A stretch of DNA of 64,000 nt from UBA965 sp040396955 (GTDB taxonomy: Bacteria; Chloroflexota; Chloroflexia; Chloroflexales; Roseiflexaceae), in contig JBBAWX010000007.1 of NCBI GenBank assembly GCA_040396955.1, positions 62,001 through 126,000 of the forward strand, given 5' to 3'. Under the pieces are notes generated by a model. That model was not told the origin of the DNA. It did no database searches and saw nothing but the letters and a program-made list of their open reading frames with translations. The position numbers were made by a program, and so were the translations under genes. The first letter of the stretch is position 1. Every line of letters begins with the position of its first letter. Below, in pieces: positions 17,747 to 26,948 of this stretch.

Positions 17747-18589
17747 CTATGGGCGGCGCTGTGCCAGCTCTTTGAGTCGTGCAATACGCTCACTGGTCGG
17801 TGGATGGGTGCTGAACCAGCTCAAAATCGTCTGACCGCTGAACGGGTTGATGATGTAGAGTGACGCCGTCGCTGGGTTGGTGTGGAGGTGCATCTGCTGT
17901 GCGCCCCGCTCGATTTTGGCGAGTGCACTTGCCAGTGCCATGGGATTGCCGAGGATTGCGGCCCCACGTTCGTCCGCCATGAACTCCCGGGTTCGCGAAA
18001 TGCCCATGTGCAGGAGCGTGGCCGCAATGGGAGCGACAATCGAGAGTGCAAGGAGCGCAATCGGATTGGGGCTATCGTCGTCGTTGCTTCCAAAAATGCT
18101 AAACCAGCGAAACATGTCGGCCAAGTATGCAAGTGCTCCGGCCATGGTTGCACTCATGGCACTGATGAGTGTGTCACGGTGTTGTATGTGTGCTAGCTCG
18201 TGCGCAATCACTCCAGCAAGCTCGTCGGGCGTCAACAGGTGGGTAATACCAGTCGTTACTGCCACTACCCCTGTCTCAGGGCTACGCCCCGTGGCAAACG
18301 CATTGGGCACCGCACTTTCGACCACGTAGACCTTGGGCATCGGTAGTTGCGCTTGTGTGGCGAGTTTTGCTACCATGTTGCGGAGTTCGACGCCTTCGTT
18401 GGGCCCAAGCTCCCGAGCTCCCGACATGGCGAGCACCAACTTATCCGAAAACCAGAAGGCGCCAAAGTTCATCACAAATGCAATGACTAACGCCATGGTC
18501 ATGCCGCTCCGACCCCCAAGCATGCCGCCAATCAGCAGAAACAAACCGGTGAGGGCTGCCATTAACAGAGTTGTTCGCAATGAATTCAT
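17747..18589 (-). CDS. htpX: Membrane zinc metalloprotease HtpX homolog (M48)
   Basis: The product has 280 residues. Two membrane segments (about 7-26 and 31-50) precede the catalytic motif HELAH at 130-134, and two more lie near 145-160 and 175-195. The third zinc ligand is in the following TREFMADE segment. HtpX degrades misfolded membrane proteins from the cytoplasmic face, in parallel with FtsH. Start ATG 18589 is chosen because GAGGAG lies 5 bases upstream; the open frame continues to 18673 through the shared divergent region. The STHPP.SERI C-terminus is a family hallmark. Confidence 0.93.
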   Translation of the reverse strand: MNSLRTTLLMAALTGLFLLIGGMLGGRSGMTMALVIAFVMNFGAFWFSDKLVLAMSGARELGPNEGVELRNMVAKLATQAQLPMPKVYVVESAVPNAFATGRSPETGVVAVTTGITHLLTPDELAGVIAHELAHIQHRDTLISAMSATMAGALAYLADMFRWFSIFGSNDDDSPNPIALLALSIVAPIAATLLHMGISRTREFMADERGAAILGNPMALASALAKIERGAQQMHLHTNPATASLYIINPFSGQTILSWFSTHPPTSERIARLKELAQRRP

Positions 18590-18689
18590 GTTACTCCTCA
18601 TCGTCAATATCTTGACTCTTGTATTATACGAAGCAAATCTGATGACGAAATTAGAAAAATGCCGAGGTGGCATTGCCGAGAGACCTGCA

Positions 18690-18698
18690 TGCTATAAT
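18690..18698 (+). promoter_or_regulatory. Extended -10 promoter of the membrane regulator gene
   Basis: TGCTATAAT (18690-18698) is a perfect extended -10. No good -35 is visible at 17 bases, as is typical for extended -10 promoters. Confidence 0.6.
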
Positions 18699-18727
18699 TT
18701 GACGATGACCGTTGTACGTGGTGGTAC

Positions 18728-20614
18728 ATGCTACACGAATACTTGCAAGTTGTGAATCGATTGGTGGTGAATCTCACCCTCATCGTTATTTTTTCGCTTT
18801 GGGCGTACTTGACGATTCGCTCTTGGGGGATGCCGACGGCACGTGCGCTGACGATTATGCTGTTCGGCGTCTTTGTAACGGCGGCCAGCGACGTCCTCAT
18901 TCGGCAAGCGCGTGATATTGTCATCCTTGAGTGGTTATCCCGGGCCACGTGGATTGGGATTTTGCTCGTCCCTGCGAGCATGTTGCACATGGTGTTGGCA
19001 CTCGCACGCCAGCTCCAGGTCTTTCGCGTGCGGCTATGGTGGATATGGGTCATCTATGCTGTGGTTGTCGGTTTTGCAGGGAGTGCGCTGTTTAGCAATT
19101 GGCTCATCATGTTGCCGTTTCGTACCGGCAATATCCCCACACTTACCCCGGGGAGTTTGTTTGGCACGGTCGCCGTAATCGCGTTCGGCCAAGTCACGGC
19201 CGCTTGGGTGCTGTTGATGGTGATTCGCAACGTGGTATTGACACCACATCTGCGCCGGCGCATGCTCTACATGTTGCTGAGCTGGTATGGCCCGCTGTTG
19301 CTGAGCTTCCCCGTGTTGTCGTTGTTGCCCGATTCGTGGTTGTTACCGGACGCGCTGAATCTTTTTTTGGCGACACTCGTGGCCCCAGTGGCGGCCATTT
19401 TTACCATGGTGACCGCCTATAGTGCCACCTTTGTGGGCACGCCACAGTCCGATTTCACCCTCAAAAACGACTTCATACGCTGGTGGTTGTATGGACCATT
19501 CGTCGGTGTGAGCATCGTCTTGTTCATGCAGACCGTGCCTGTTTTTGCGCATTGGAGTCGTCTCCCCGAGGAAGTGTGGGCGATTTTTGGGGTGATGACG
19601 ATGACCGTGCTGATGCCGTTGCTCATCAATCGCATACGCCCGTATTTTGATCGGCTCATTTACGCCAACGATCAAGACGATATCTCCTACTTGCGCGCAC
19701 TGCCGCGTACCGCATTTACTCAAGCCGATTTACGGCGCTTCCTAGAAAACACCTTGACCGTGATGTGCGGCGCCATGCACGTCGACAGTGCGTTTGTGGC
19801 GGCCCCTGACGAATTTGGCAGCTATGGGGTCAAATCGTTGGTGGGACCACGTCGACTATTGCGTGTGTTGTTCGAAAAAACGTCGCTTGAGCAGTTGATT
19901 GCAGAGCTCCAACACGCCGAAAGTTCGCCATTGCGCCATGAAGGGTATGTCTACTGGTTGTTGCTGGACCCCGATCAGAATGTGATGGGCATCCTCGGTG
20001 TGGCTGAAAGTGAGTGGCTCAACGATGAAGAAGTCCAGCAACTGTGTGAAACACTCACCAGTCAAGTAGAGCATGCCTTGGTCATGGTGCACATGCAACA
20101 GCGCTTGCTCGATACGTTGCGACTCATGGAACCCGAATTTTCTTCATTACAACAGGTGAATTCGCGCATTGAACAGGCCACTCCCGAAGGGTTGCATACG
20201 CTCGAAAGAGAAGTTGCGCTTATGCCCGATTTTGTGCATGTGGTTCGTGATGCCCTTACCCACTACTGGGGTGGACCGAAGCTGACCGATAGTCCGCTCC
20301 TCGGCTTGAATTCGGTAAAACGCTTACTCGAACAACAAGGTGGCAATCCGACCAAAGCCTTGCAGGCCGTGTTGCGTCAGGCCATTGAAAATCTGCGCCC
20401 GGGCGCAGATGTGCCCAGTCATGCGCCAGAATGGCTGTTGTACAACATTTTGGAATTGCGCTTTTTGCAGGGACGCAAAATTCGTGATACAGCGGTGCGC
20501 TTGGCTCTCAGTGAATCTGATTTGTACCGCAAACAGCGCCTCGCCCTCGATGAAGTGGCGCGCCAACTTGCCCACATGGAAGAATTATTGCGGCAACCGG
20601 TCAGTGAACACTGA
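18728..20614 (+). CDS. Seven- to eight-TM sensor with GAF-like domain and C-terminal helix-turn-helix
   Basis: The product has 628 residues. The N-terminal half has eight hydrophobic segments between about 10 and 300. A soluble region (330-440) has the strand pattern of a GAF sensor (HVDSAFVAAPDE, then GYVYWLLLDPDQNVMGILGV). The C-terminal 90 residues end in LLYNILELRFLQGRKIRDTAVRLALSES.., broken here as two amphipathic helices with a turn, which looks like a sigma-region-4/WHG-type DNA-binding unit. No histidine-kinase H box or ATP-binding motif is present. I infer a membrane-tethered transcriptional regulator. Ligand and targets are unknown. It is divergent from htpX, so an envelope-stress link is possible. 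Confidence 0.6.
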   Translation: MLHEYLQVVNRLVVNLTLIVIFSLWAYLTIRSWGMPTARALTIMLFGVFVTAASDVLIRQARDIVILEWLSRATWIGILLVPASMLHMVLALARQLQVFRVRLWWIWVIYAVVVGFAGSALFSNWLIMLPFRTGNIPTLTPGSLFGTVAVIAFGQVTAAWVLLMVIRNVVLTPHLRRRMLYMLLSWYGPLLLSFPVLSLLPDSWLLPDALNLFLATLVAPVAAIFTMVTAYSATFVGTPQSDFTLKNDFIRWWLYGPFVGVSIVLFMQTVPVFAHWSRLPEEVWAIFGVMTMTVLMPLLINRIRPYFDRLIYANDQDDISYLRALPRTAFTQADLRRFLENTLTVMCGAMHVDSAFVAAPDEFGSYGVKSLVGPRRLLRVLFEKTSLEQLIAELQHAESSPLRHEGYVYWLLLDPDQNVMGILGVAESEWLNDEEVQQLCETLTSQVEHALVMVHMQQRLLDTLRLMEPEFSSLQQVNSRIEQATPEGLHTLEREVALMPDFVHVVRDALTHYWGGPKLTDSPLLGLNSVKRLLEQQGGNPTKALQAVLRQAIENLRPGADVPSHAPEWLLYNILELRFLQGRKIRDTAVRLALSESDLYRKQRLALDEVARQLAHMEELLRQPVSEH

Positions 20615-20719
20615 TCTCATCTGCGGCTAGTGCGGTGTTTGGTGGTAGAATGAAGGGCGGTTCGAGGTGCCGACGCGTTCCGCGCGGTGACATGAGACTC
20701 TACGTGGAAGGGGACAACT

Positions 20720-22135
20720 GTGAGTGATACCATCTATGATGTCGCGGTCGTTGGCGCTGGCCCTGGTGGCTATGTAGCCGCTATCCGGGCTGCGCAACTT
20801 GGATTGAAGGTTGCCATCATCGAAAAACAGATGATGGGTGGCGTCTGTTTGAACGTTGGGTGTATCCCGACCAAAGCACTTTTGCATACTGCTGACTTGT
20901 ACGAAGAAATCCAAACGAGTAGCAAGTTCGGCGTCACTGTCAATGGTGCTAGCATCGATTGGGCTGCAACCATTAAGAATAAAGACGGCGTGGTCAAGCA
21001 GATGACTCAGGGTGTCGGCTTTTTGATGAAAAAGAACAAAATCGACGTCATCAGTGGAGTCGCCACGCTTGCCGAGCGTGGCCAAATTGCCGTGACTGGG
21101 AGCGATGGTGCGATGCAGAGCGTGGTAGCGAAGCATACGATTTTGGCTACCGGTGCCCGCCCGCGTGAAATTCCCGCCGTTGGCGCGGTCTTCGACGGTG
21201 AGTATATCTTGTCATCGTGGCAGGCCTTGAGCATGAAGAGCTTGCCTAAATCATTGTTGGTGGTGGGTGCAGGGGCCATCGGTGTCGAATTTGCCTCCAT
21301 GTTCCGCACCTTTGGTAGCGAAGTAACTCTTGTGGAGGCGTTGCCCCGCATTGTCCCCAACGAAGACGAAGAAATCAGTGCCGAGTTGACCAAGGCCTTG
21401 AGCAAGCGTGGCATTACGATTATGACTGGTGCCAAGTTGAACACCATCAGCAAAGTTGATGGTGGGGTTACGGCGGTGATCACGGATGCGAGCGGCAAGG
21501 AAGTGACAATCAACGCCGAACGTGCGGTCATCGGAATCGGGATTGCCCCCAACACGGCCAATCTCGGTTTGGAGCAACGGGGTGTTACGCTCGATCAGCG
21601 TGGTTTTGTGCAGGTCGATGCGTTGATGCGCACCTCCGCCGAAGGGGTCTACGCTGTTGGTGACTGTGCAGTCACTACCCCCTGGTTGGCGCATAAATCG
21701 TCGGCTGAGGGCATCTTGGCAGCCGAAGCCATTGCCGGACATCATCCGGTGCCCATCAACTACGGTATCATTGCTGCATGTACCTACTGCAATCCAGAAA
21801 TCGCTTCTGTGGGGTTGACCGAGGCCAAGGCCAAGGAGCAGGGGTACGATGTCAAAGTGGGCAAGTTTTCGTTTGCTGGCAACGGCAAAGCGACCATTCT
21901 CGGGCATCGTACTGGTTTCATCAAGATTGTTGCCGAAAAGAAGTACGACGCTGTTCTGGGTATGCACTTGATTGGCCCACGTGTGACCGAGTTGATTGCC
22001 GAAGGCGGTTTGGCGTTGTCACACGAGGCGACCACGGAGTCCTTGATGCGCACGATTCACGCCCACCCAACCTTGTACGAGGCGCTTGGTGAAGCAGCTC
22101 ACGCCGCCGCCGAGGGGGCCGCCATCCACATGTAG
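20720..22135 (+). CDS. lpdA: Dihydrolipoamide dehydrogenase (E3)
   Basis: The product has 471 residues, the usual size. It oxidises dihydrolipoyl groups of 2-oxoacid dehydrogenase or glycine cleavage complexes, passing electrons to NAD+. The FAD motif GAGPGG is at 12-17, the redox-active pair is C43-LNVG-C48, the NAD-binding GAGAIGVE is near 184, and HAHPT plus a downstream glutamate form the C-terminal catalytic dyad. The start is GTG 20720, preceded by GGAAGGGG. No E1 or E2 gene is nearby, so the partner complex is encoded elsewhere. Confidence 0.95.
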   Translation: MSDTIYDVAVVGAGPGGYVAAIRAAQLGLKVAIIEKQMMGGVCLNVGCIPTKALLHTADLYEEIQTSSKFGVTVNGASIDWAATIKNKDGVVKQMTQGVGFLMKKNKIDVISGVATLAERGQIAVTGSDGAMQSVVAKHTILATGARPREIPAVGAVFDGEYILSSWQALSMKSLPKSLLVVGAGAIGVEFASMFRTFGSEVTLVEALPRIVPNEDEEISAELTKALSKRGITIMTGAKLNTISKVDGGVTAVITDASGKEVTINAERAVIGIGIAPNTANLGLEQRGVTLDQRGFVQVDALMRTSAEGVYAVGDCAVTTPWLAHKSSAEGILAAEAIAGHHPVPINYGIIAACTYCNPEIASVGLTEAKAKEQGYDVKVGKFSFAGNGKATILGHRTGFIKIVAEKKYDAVLGMHLIGPRVTELIAEGGLALSHEATTESLMRTIHAHPTLYEALGEAAHAAAEGAAIHM

Positions 22136-22163
22136 TGGTGGCTGGATGAAAAAGGGGGACGAT

Positions 22164-22523
22164 ATGCCAGTACATATTCGCTTGACAAGTGCCGAACACG
22201 GTGGAACCACGGCTGCTTGCGGCACGGGAGATCACCAGTGTGGTCCGGATTGCGCCTGTGGTTGCCCGTATACGGGCATGGAGCAACGCGGCCTCATCGA
22301 AGATGTGCGTGCCATTGAGGCCCGCTACCCTGACCAGTGGTTGGCGTTGGTTATCCCGCCCGGCGAAGATGAATACCACCCCGAACTCGCCATGCTCGTG
22401 GCGTACGGTGGCGATGAAGACGAGGTGTTTGATGCAGCACAACGGGTGACATTCAATCAGGTGTTACACGTGTACTACAACGGCAGCTTGGTCGATTATC
22501 TGCGTTGGGCGGATGCGCGGTAG
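22164..22523 (+). CDS. Small protein with N-terminal cysteine cluster
   Basis: The product has 119 residues, started at ATG 22164, 5 bases after AAGGGGG; an ATG at 22146 is also in frame. Five cysteines crowd into residues 19-34 (C19, C26, C30, C32, C34), a pattern that could bind a metal. The remainder (about 45-112) has the strand-helix pattern Y-P-D-Q-W-L-A-L-V-I ... AMLVAYG.D ... VFDAA, which recalls the small DUF5678-type fold. No membrane segment. It lies 28 bases after lpdA and ends at a shared terminator, so cotranscription is likely. Function unknown. Confidence 0.65.
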   Translation: MPVHIRLTSAEHGGTTAACGTGDHQCGPDCACGCPYTGMEQRGLIEDVRAIEARYPDQWLALVIPPGEDEYHPELAMLVAYGGDEDEVFDAAQRVTFNQVLHVYYNGSLVDYLRWADAR

Positions 22524-22537
22524 TCGGTACCATCAAC

Positions 22538-22572
22538 AAACGCCCCGTCACGCAGAGCGTGACGGGGCGTTT
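22538..22572. terminator. Bidirectional intrinsic terminator
   Basis: A perfect 16-bp stem (22538-22553 with 22557-22572) with AGA loop, flanked by A and T residues on both sides. It separates the lpdA unit from the convergent SDR gene. Confidence 0.85.
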
Positions 22573-22586
22573 GCATGTGCGAGACC

Positions 22587-23231
22587 TTAGCAATCGACCG
22601 CGCCACGGGCTCCACCGTCGAAGTGACCGAGAATTTTAGCCGCCATGTCGGCAGGGGCATAGGCACCTCGTGGGAGTTTGAAGGGTGCATCGTGCCACAA
22701 TGGTGTATCAACGGCACCCATGCGGTAGGCGATGATGCGCTTGTGGCGCTCCTCTTTGCCAAGGACAGTCAAGTAGGCTTCGAGGGCCGCTTTGCTCGCC
22801 GCATATGCACCAATATTGGGGAGTTGTATGTTGGCACTGTAGGCGCTCAAATACATCATGGTGGCATCTGTCTTGAGCAGGGCCAGGCTCGCGGTCGTCG
22901 TTAGGTGTGCCGTGGTCACATTGTCTGCTATGATGCGATGCCAGAGGGCGGCACTCGTATCACGGATCTTGCTGGCGTGCATGCGACCTGCAGCAAAGAG
23001 CATGGCGTCGGATTCGGTGCCGTACTGTTGTGCAATCTGGAGCGCTGTGCTGTCGACCATGGCCGCATCACTCAAGTCGCAGCTCCAGAGTGAATCATAC
23101 GGCGAAATCGGGGTGGTATGGTGGTGCGCAACCCCAACGACACGCCAATCACGTGCCGCAAACAACTGCGCAACCGCTTGCGCGATTGCACTGTTGGCGC
23201 CCCAAACAATGAGGGTAGCTGGTTGTGACAT
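22587..23231 (-). CDS. Short-chain dehydrogenase/reductase
   Basis: The product has 214 residues, short for an SDR. The nucleotide-binding motif is GANSAIA near residue 10 instead of the usual GxxxGIG, and the catalytic motif is YAASK near residue 145 after SAYSA. Start ATG 23231 follows the stop of the upstream gene by 4 bases and has AAGGC upstream; the frame is open much further but that overlaps the neighbour. Substrate unknown. It forms a two-gene unit with the PsbP-like gene. Confidence 0.8.
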   Translation of the reverse strand: MSQPATLIVWGANSAIAQAVAQLFAARDWRVVGVAHHHTTPISPYDSLWSCDLSDAAMVDSTALQIAQQYGTESDAMLFAAGRMHASKIRDTSAALWHRIIADNVTTAHLTTTASLALLKTDATMMYLSAYSANIQLPNIGAYAASKAALEAYLTVLGKEERHKRIIAYRMGAVDTPLWHDAPFKLPRGAYAPADMAAKILGHFDGGARGAVDC

Positions 23232-23235
23232 GTCA

Positions 23236-23802
23236 TTATGCCTTCGGCTTGCCACGTGGTACACGGGGAGTGGTGATGCCCTTTTGGTTGAGATCACGAT
23301 CGGAGGCAAACCAGAGCTCCATGGGGATGACGAAATGAAAGTAAGACTGGTTGGCCATCGGGTACCAGTGTTCCCATTCCGCGACAGTTTCACCTTGGTA
23401 GGTCAGGACCATCAACCAGTGTGACACGTACATGGCCCACACTTTGCGTTTGCGGATGACACCGTTGTCGTTGTAGGTATAAAAACGCTCGAGTTTGATG
23501 AGATTGCCGATGACCACATCGTTGCTTTCGAGGATGTCACAGTCGGCAAGTGATTCAAGCCCTTGGTCGAAGGCCTTCACGATATCGCCGAGATCTTTGG
23601 CCTCGACGTCGAAGCCGAGGTCTTCAGCCCAAGCGGCCACATAGGTCAGCGTATTACGGGCATCTGGTGCAAAAAGCACGCCGTCTGGCTTTGATTCGAT
23701 GTCGAAGGTGTGCCAATCACTGGGGTAACGCACGGTGTATCGGCCAAGACGATCTTTGTAGGTGTCGACACCAGTGAATTTCGGAGTGGGTCGCGTAGTC
23801 AT
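23236..23802 (-). CDS. PsbP/DUF1795-like protein of unknown function
   Basis: The product has 188 residues. The opening YTVRYPSDWH at 22-31, followed by a beta strand, GVLFAPDARN and a glutamine/aspartate-rich helix, is the pattern of the PsbP/Mog1-like fold (DUF1795 and relatives). There is no signal peptide or lipobox, so it is probably cytoplasmic, unlike many bacterial relatives. The C-terminal tail (GITTPRVPRGKPKA) is basic and likely disordered. The gene is cotranscribed with the downstream SDR. Confidence 0.55.
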   Translation of the reverse strand: MTTRPTPKFTGVDTYKDRLGRYTVRYPSDWHTFDIESKPDGVLFAPDARNTLTYVAAWAEDLGFDVEAKDLGDIVKAFDQGLESLADCDILESNDVVIGNLIKLERFYTYNDNGVIRKRKVWAMYVSHWLMVLTYQGETVAEWEHWYPMANQSYFHFVIPMELWFASDRDLNQKGITTPRVPRGKPKA

Positions 23803-23898
23803 CTGTCCCTCACGCTAAAAACGAACGCTCTGCAATGGATGCGTGGTTATCACCAATATTATACTATAGAACACCGAGGCTCATGTGCGGTAGCATGA

Positions 23899-26817
23899 TT
23901 AGACCGCTTCGCCGAGTTTGACCGCCTCGCCGATGCGCATGCGTTGTACGATGACGAGCTCAAGGATGATGACACATCCCATGAGGGCAAGCGCTGCGAG
24001 TACGATGACGAGCGTGTCGAATTGTGCGAAGCTGACAAGAAAGGGTGGGGTGTCTGGATAGACGCCTTGCCGTACCTTTAAGAACGGCAAGTAGAGCATG
24101 CTGGTGAGCATCCCGATGCCGATACCACACACGGTGCTGAACCCGATGGTGATGACTTGCTCAAGTGATAGGGTGCGCCGCAAATCACGCTGACGGATGC
24201 CAATGGCGCGTAGGACGCCGAATTCCACGCTACGTTTGCGCAGAGTGAGGAGCACGGAGGCTAACAAGCCAATCATTGACATAATGCCTGTCGCAATAAA
24301 CCCTATCGACAGCAACCCAAATAAACCTTGGCGTTGCGGTTGCAGGATTTCGGCAGACACAAACGCATCCGGGGTATACGGGAGGACGCGGAGCGACAGA
24401 CTATAGGCCATGCTTTGCACGGCGGCGCGGTTCGTAGTGGTGTCACTGCGGAGCCAGATCTCGTAGGCGAATCGACCACCGAGTTCATCGCTGATGTAGT
24501 TGTAGTTGAGCAGGACGAAATGCGGGCCTTCGTTGTAGAGGGTCGGCATGTAGCGGATGATGTCACGTACGACGGCCGAAACGGTGGTGCGCGTGCCCAA
24601 ATTGTCGGTAACCACATTGAAGCGATCGCCAATGGCCAGGTTGTTGGCCTCGGCGAAGGCCTGCGAGACAATGGCGTCGTCCAAGTTAACGTTCATATTG
24701 TTGATGATGGCACCGAGTGAGCGCTCCGCATAATCACTGCGCCACGTGTCAGCAACCACCGATGCGAATGAGCTCGGGTCAATGGCGTACATCACGCCCT
24801 TGCTGTTTTGATTGTTGACGATGAAATCGACGTTGTTGACTGCCACCGGTGTGACTGCCGAAATGCCCGGGATTTGCAGAAAATCACTCAATGGGAAGTA
24901 GACATAATCCAAAGAAACAACTGCAGATTGTTCACCTGTGGTTGAGCTGAGTTGCGTACCCCCCTGTAGCAAATCGGGGTCGGGGAGGTTGGGCTCATCA
25001 CCAGCCACATCGACACTCGTGACAATCATCGTGCGTGGAAGCAAGCGATAATCGGCTCCGCTGCGGTAATTGGCGCGGTCGATGCTGTATTGATCGAGGG
25101 TGCGCGCCATTGATGCGGTGAAGGTGGCCAGACTAATCGTGAGAATGAGGAGCAAAATCGGGCCACGGAGGGTGTTTGGGTTGCGGGCAAGCTGGCGGAG
25201 TGCGCTGATGGCGGCCACTCCCGGTAGCGCCTGACTAAGCGCCGTGATGAGGCGCATGAGCCGTGGGAACAGGCGAATCATCAGCAACGTTGTTGCGCCA
25301 ATGAAGAGTGCGGGGGCCAACAGCAACAACGGATTACGAAACGGATCGCTCAGCGTGTCGGTGGTGGCAAGCCCGGGTACGCTCAATGAACCTCCCACGG
25401 CGAGTTGTTGATACCCGTACCAAGCCGGGACGAGCAAGAGCACATCAATGTAGAACCGCTCAATGAACGGTGACTGTAGCTGGCGCGCTTGCGTTTGCCG
25501 GAGTGACACGATGGTGGTGTTGGTGAAGCGCACGGCAGGGAGCAAGATGGCAGGGATGGCGAGGCTGGCCACGAGCGCACCGTGGAGCCAGCTTTGTGGC
25601 AGCAATGTGGGAGGGGGGACGTTGAGTGGGCCAAAGCGCAAAAACGACTGCGTAAGCCCAATGGCGTAGGCGATGAGGAGTGCGAGTGGCACCCCGCCGA
25701 TGAGTGCGAGCACCGCAATCAGGCCACCCTCAATGGCAGACATGCCGAGGAGTTGCTGGCGGGTGACCCCGCGACTTCGGAGCACAGCGATTTCGAGCTC
25801 TTGACGGGCAACCAACAAACGGGCGAGTTGCCAGACAAACGCGATGAGCAGACCAATGAGGGGGACGCCGAACAGCAACAGTGTGACAGTAAGTTGGCGT
25901 ACTTCGTCACGTTGTTGGTCGAGTTGCTCGAGTGGAGATTTAAATAGGTCGACTCCCGGGAGGAGTTGCCCCATTTCCGTGTTAATGGTGACGATGCCGT
26001 TTTTGAGAGTCTCGGTGTTGTTACTGCGAATACCGGTCCCATCGTAGGGCACGTACCAGCCGGCGCGTTCGACGAATTCGGCGGGTGGACGGTTGACGAA
26101 TTGACTCCACGTGCCTTCGGAGACAAAGAAGACGTCGGAGTAGGCGGCGGCCGGAGTAAACCAGTAGAGGTCGTTGTCGTTGCGCGGTTGCCAGATGCCG
26201 ACGACGCGCACGTCAGTGGCAAGTGCATACTTGCCACCGCGCTTTTTGGCGGCATAGACGTCGTCGAGGAGAATGGTGTTTTTGCTGGCGGTGCTTTCGG
26301 CAACGATGACTTCCATGGTGCCAACCCCATCCCAGGGCTCTGGCATGCGCCCTTCGACGAGGCGGATGTGTGTATCGAGGTTGGTGATGAAGCCGATGCG
26401 TGCCTGCGTGACTGAGGGTGTGGTTGGTTTAGAGTCACGAAAGCGGATTTCGAGTTTTTCACTGGCAGCATAGCGTATGACTGGTGGCATGGGCAAATCG
26501 AAGCCATATTGGGGGAGATTTTGCATGACCATGTCGGCATTTTGCCACTGTTCGTAGGCAATGGGGCGTGTACTTGCGCTCCCGAATTTGAAGATGAGTG
26601 AAAAGGGTGGCAGGCGTGTTCCTGGGGGCTGGTTTTCGCTGATGGCATTGATAAGGAGGCGATATCCGGCGGCCTCAGCATATACCGGGATGCTGACACT
26701 GAGGGCAATGGCACAGGTGAACCCGAGCCAGACCACAAAGAGAATGAAAGGTTGGGCAGTGATACGGGAAAAAATGGTGCGTAATATGGCAAATCGTGCG
26801 ATGAGCGACGGGTACAT
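23899..26817 (-). CDS. Large FtsX-type ABC transporter permease
   Basis: The product has 972 residues. A first membrane segment at ~20-45 is followed by a large extracytoplasmic domain (45-320). Then come a FtsX-type block of three to four segments (about 325-450), further segments near 490-575, a second extracytoplasmic domain (~580-820) and a final three-segment FtsX block (about 850-960). This two-FtsX-domain layout is that of MacB/LolE-like permeases that act mechanically on lipids or envelope substrates rather than as simple channels. The ATPase partner is not adjacent. AGGAA precedes ATG 26817. The gene ends on GEAVKLGEAV, a typical cytoplasmic tail. Confidence 0.85.
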   Translation of the reverse strand: MYPSLIARFAILRTIFSRITAQPFILFVVWLGFTCAIALSVSIPVYAEAAGYRLLINAISENQPPGTRLPPFSLIFKFGSASTRPIAYEQWQNADMVMQNLPQYGFDLPMPPVIRYAASEKLEIRFRDSKPTTPSVTQARIGFITNLDTHIRLVEGRMPEPWDGVGTMEVIVAESTASKNTILLDDVYAAKKRGGKYALATDVRVVGIWQPRNDNDLYWFTPAAAYSDVFFVSEGTWSQFVNRPPAEFVERAGWYVPYDGTGIRSNNTETLKNGIVTINTEMGQLLPGVDLFKSPLEQLDQQRDEVRQLTVTLLLFGVPLIGLLIAFVWQLARLLVARQELEIAVLRSRGVTRQQLLGMSAIEGGLIAVLALIGGVPLALLIAYAIGLTQSFLRFGPLNVPPPTLLPQSWLHGALVASLAIPAILLPAVRFTNTTIVSLRQTQARQLQSPFIERFYIDVLLLVPAWYGYQQLAVGGSLSVPGLATTDTLSDPFRNPLLLLAPALFIGATTLLMIRLFPRLMRLITALSQALPGVAAISALRQLARNPNTLRGPILLLILTISLATFTASMARTLDQYSIDRANYRSGADYRLLPRTMIVTSVDVAGDEPNLPDPDLLQGGTQLSSTTGEQSAVVSLDYVYFPLSDFLQIPGISAVTPVAVNNVDFIVNNQNSKGVMYAIDPSSFASVVADTWRSDYAERSLGAIINNMNVNLDDAIVSQAFAEANNLAIGDRFNVVTDNLGTRTTVSAVVRDIIRYMPTLYNEGPHFVLLNYNYISDELGGRFAYEIWLRSDTTTNRAAVQSMAYSLSLRVLPYTPDAFVSAEILQPQRQGLFGLLSIGFIATGIMSMIGLLASVLLTLRKRSVEFGVLRAIGIRQRDLRRTLSLEQVITIGFSTVCGIGIGMLTSMLYLPFLKVRQGVYPDTPPFLVSFAQFDTLVIVLAALALMGCVIILELVIVQRMRIGEAVKLGEAV

Positions 26818-26948
26818 GATTGTTCCTGCAGAGCTGTGGTAATCAACGGGGCTATTATATCAGACAGTCTTGGGGTGTTGGTCTACGCACAAAGGAGATA
26901 CGGTGGTATACTATGGCGGAACCGGCATTGTATTTCAAGGAGTAGATC

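Noticed and set aside
25719..26846. Minus-strand open frame of 375 codons, Pro/Ser-rich
   Set aside because: It is another frame of the FtsX permease gene on the same strand; composition is unlike a real protein.
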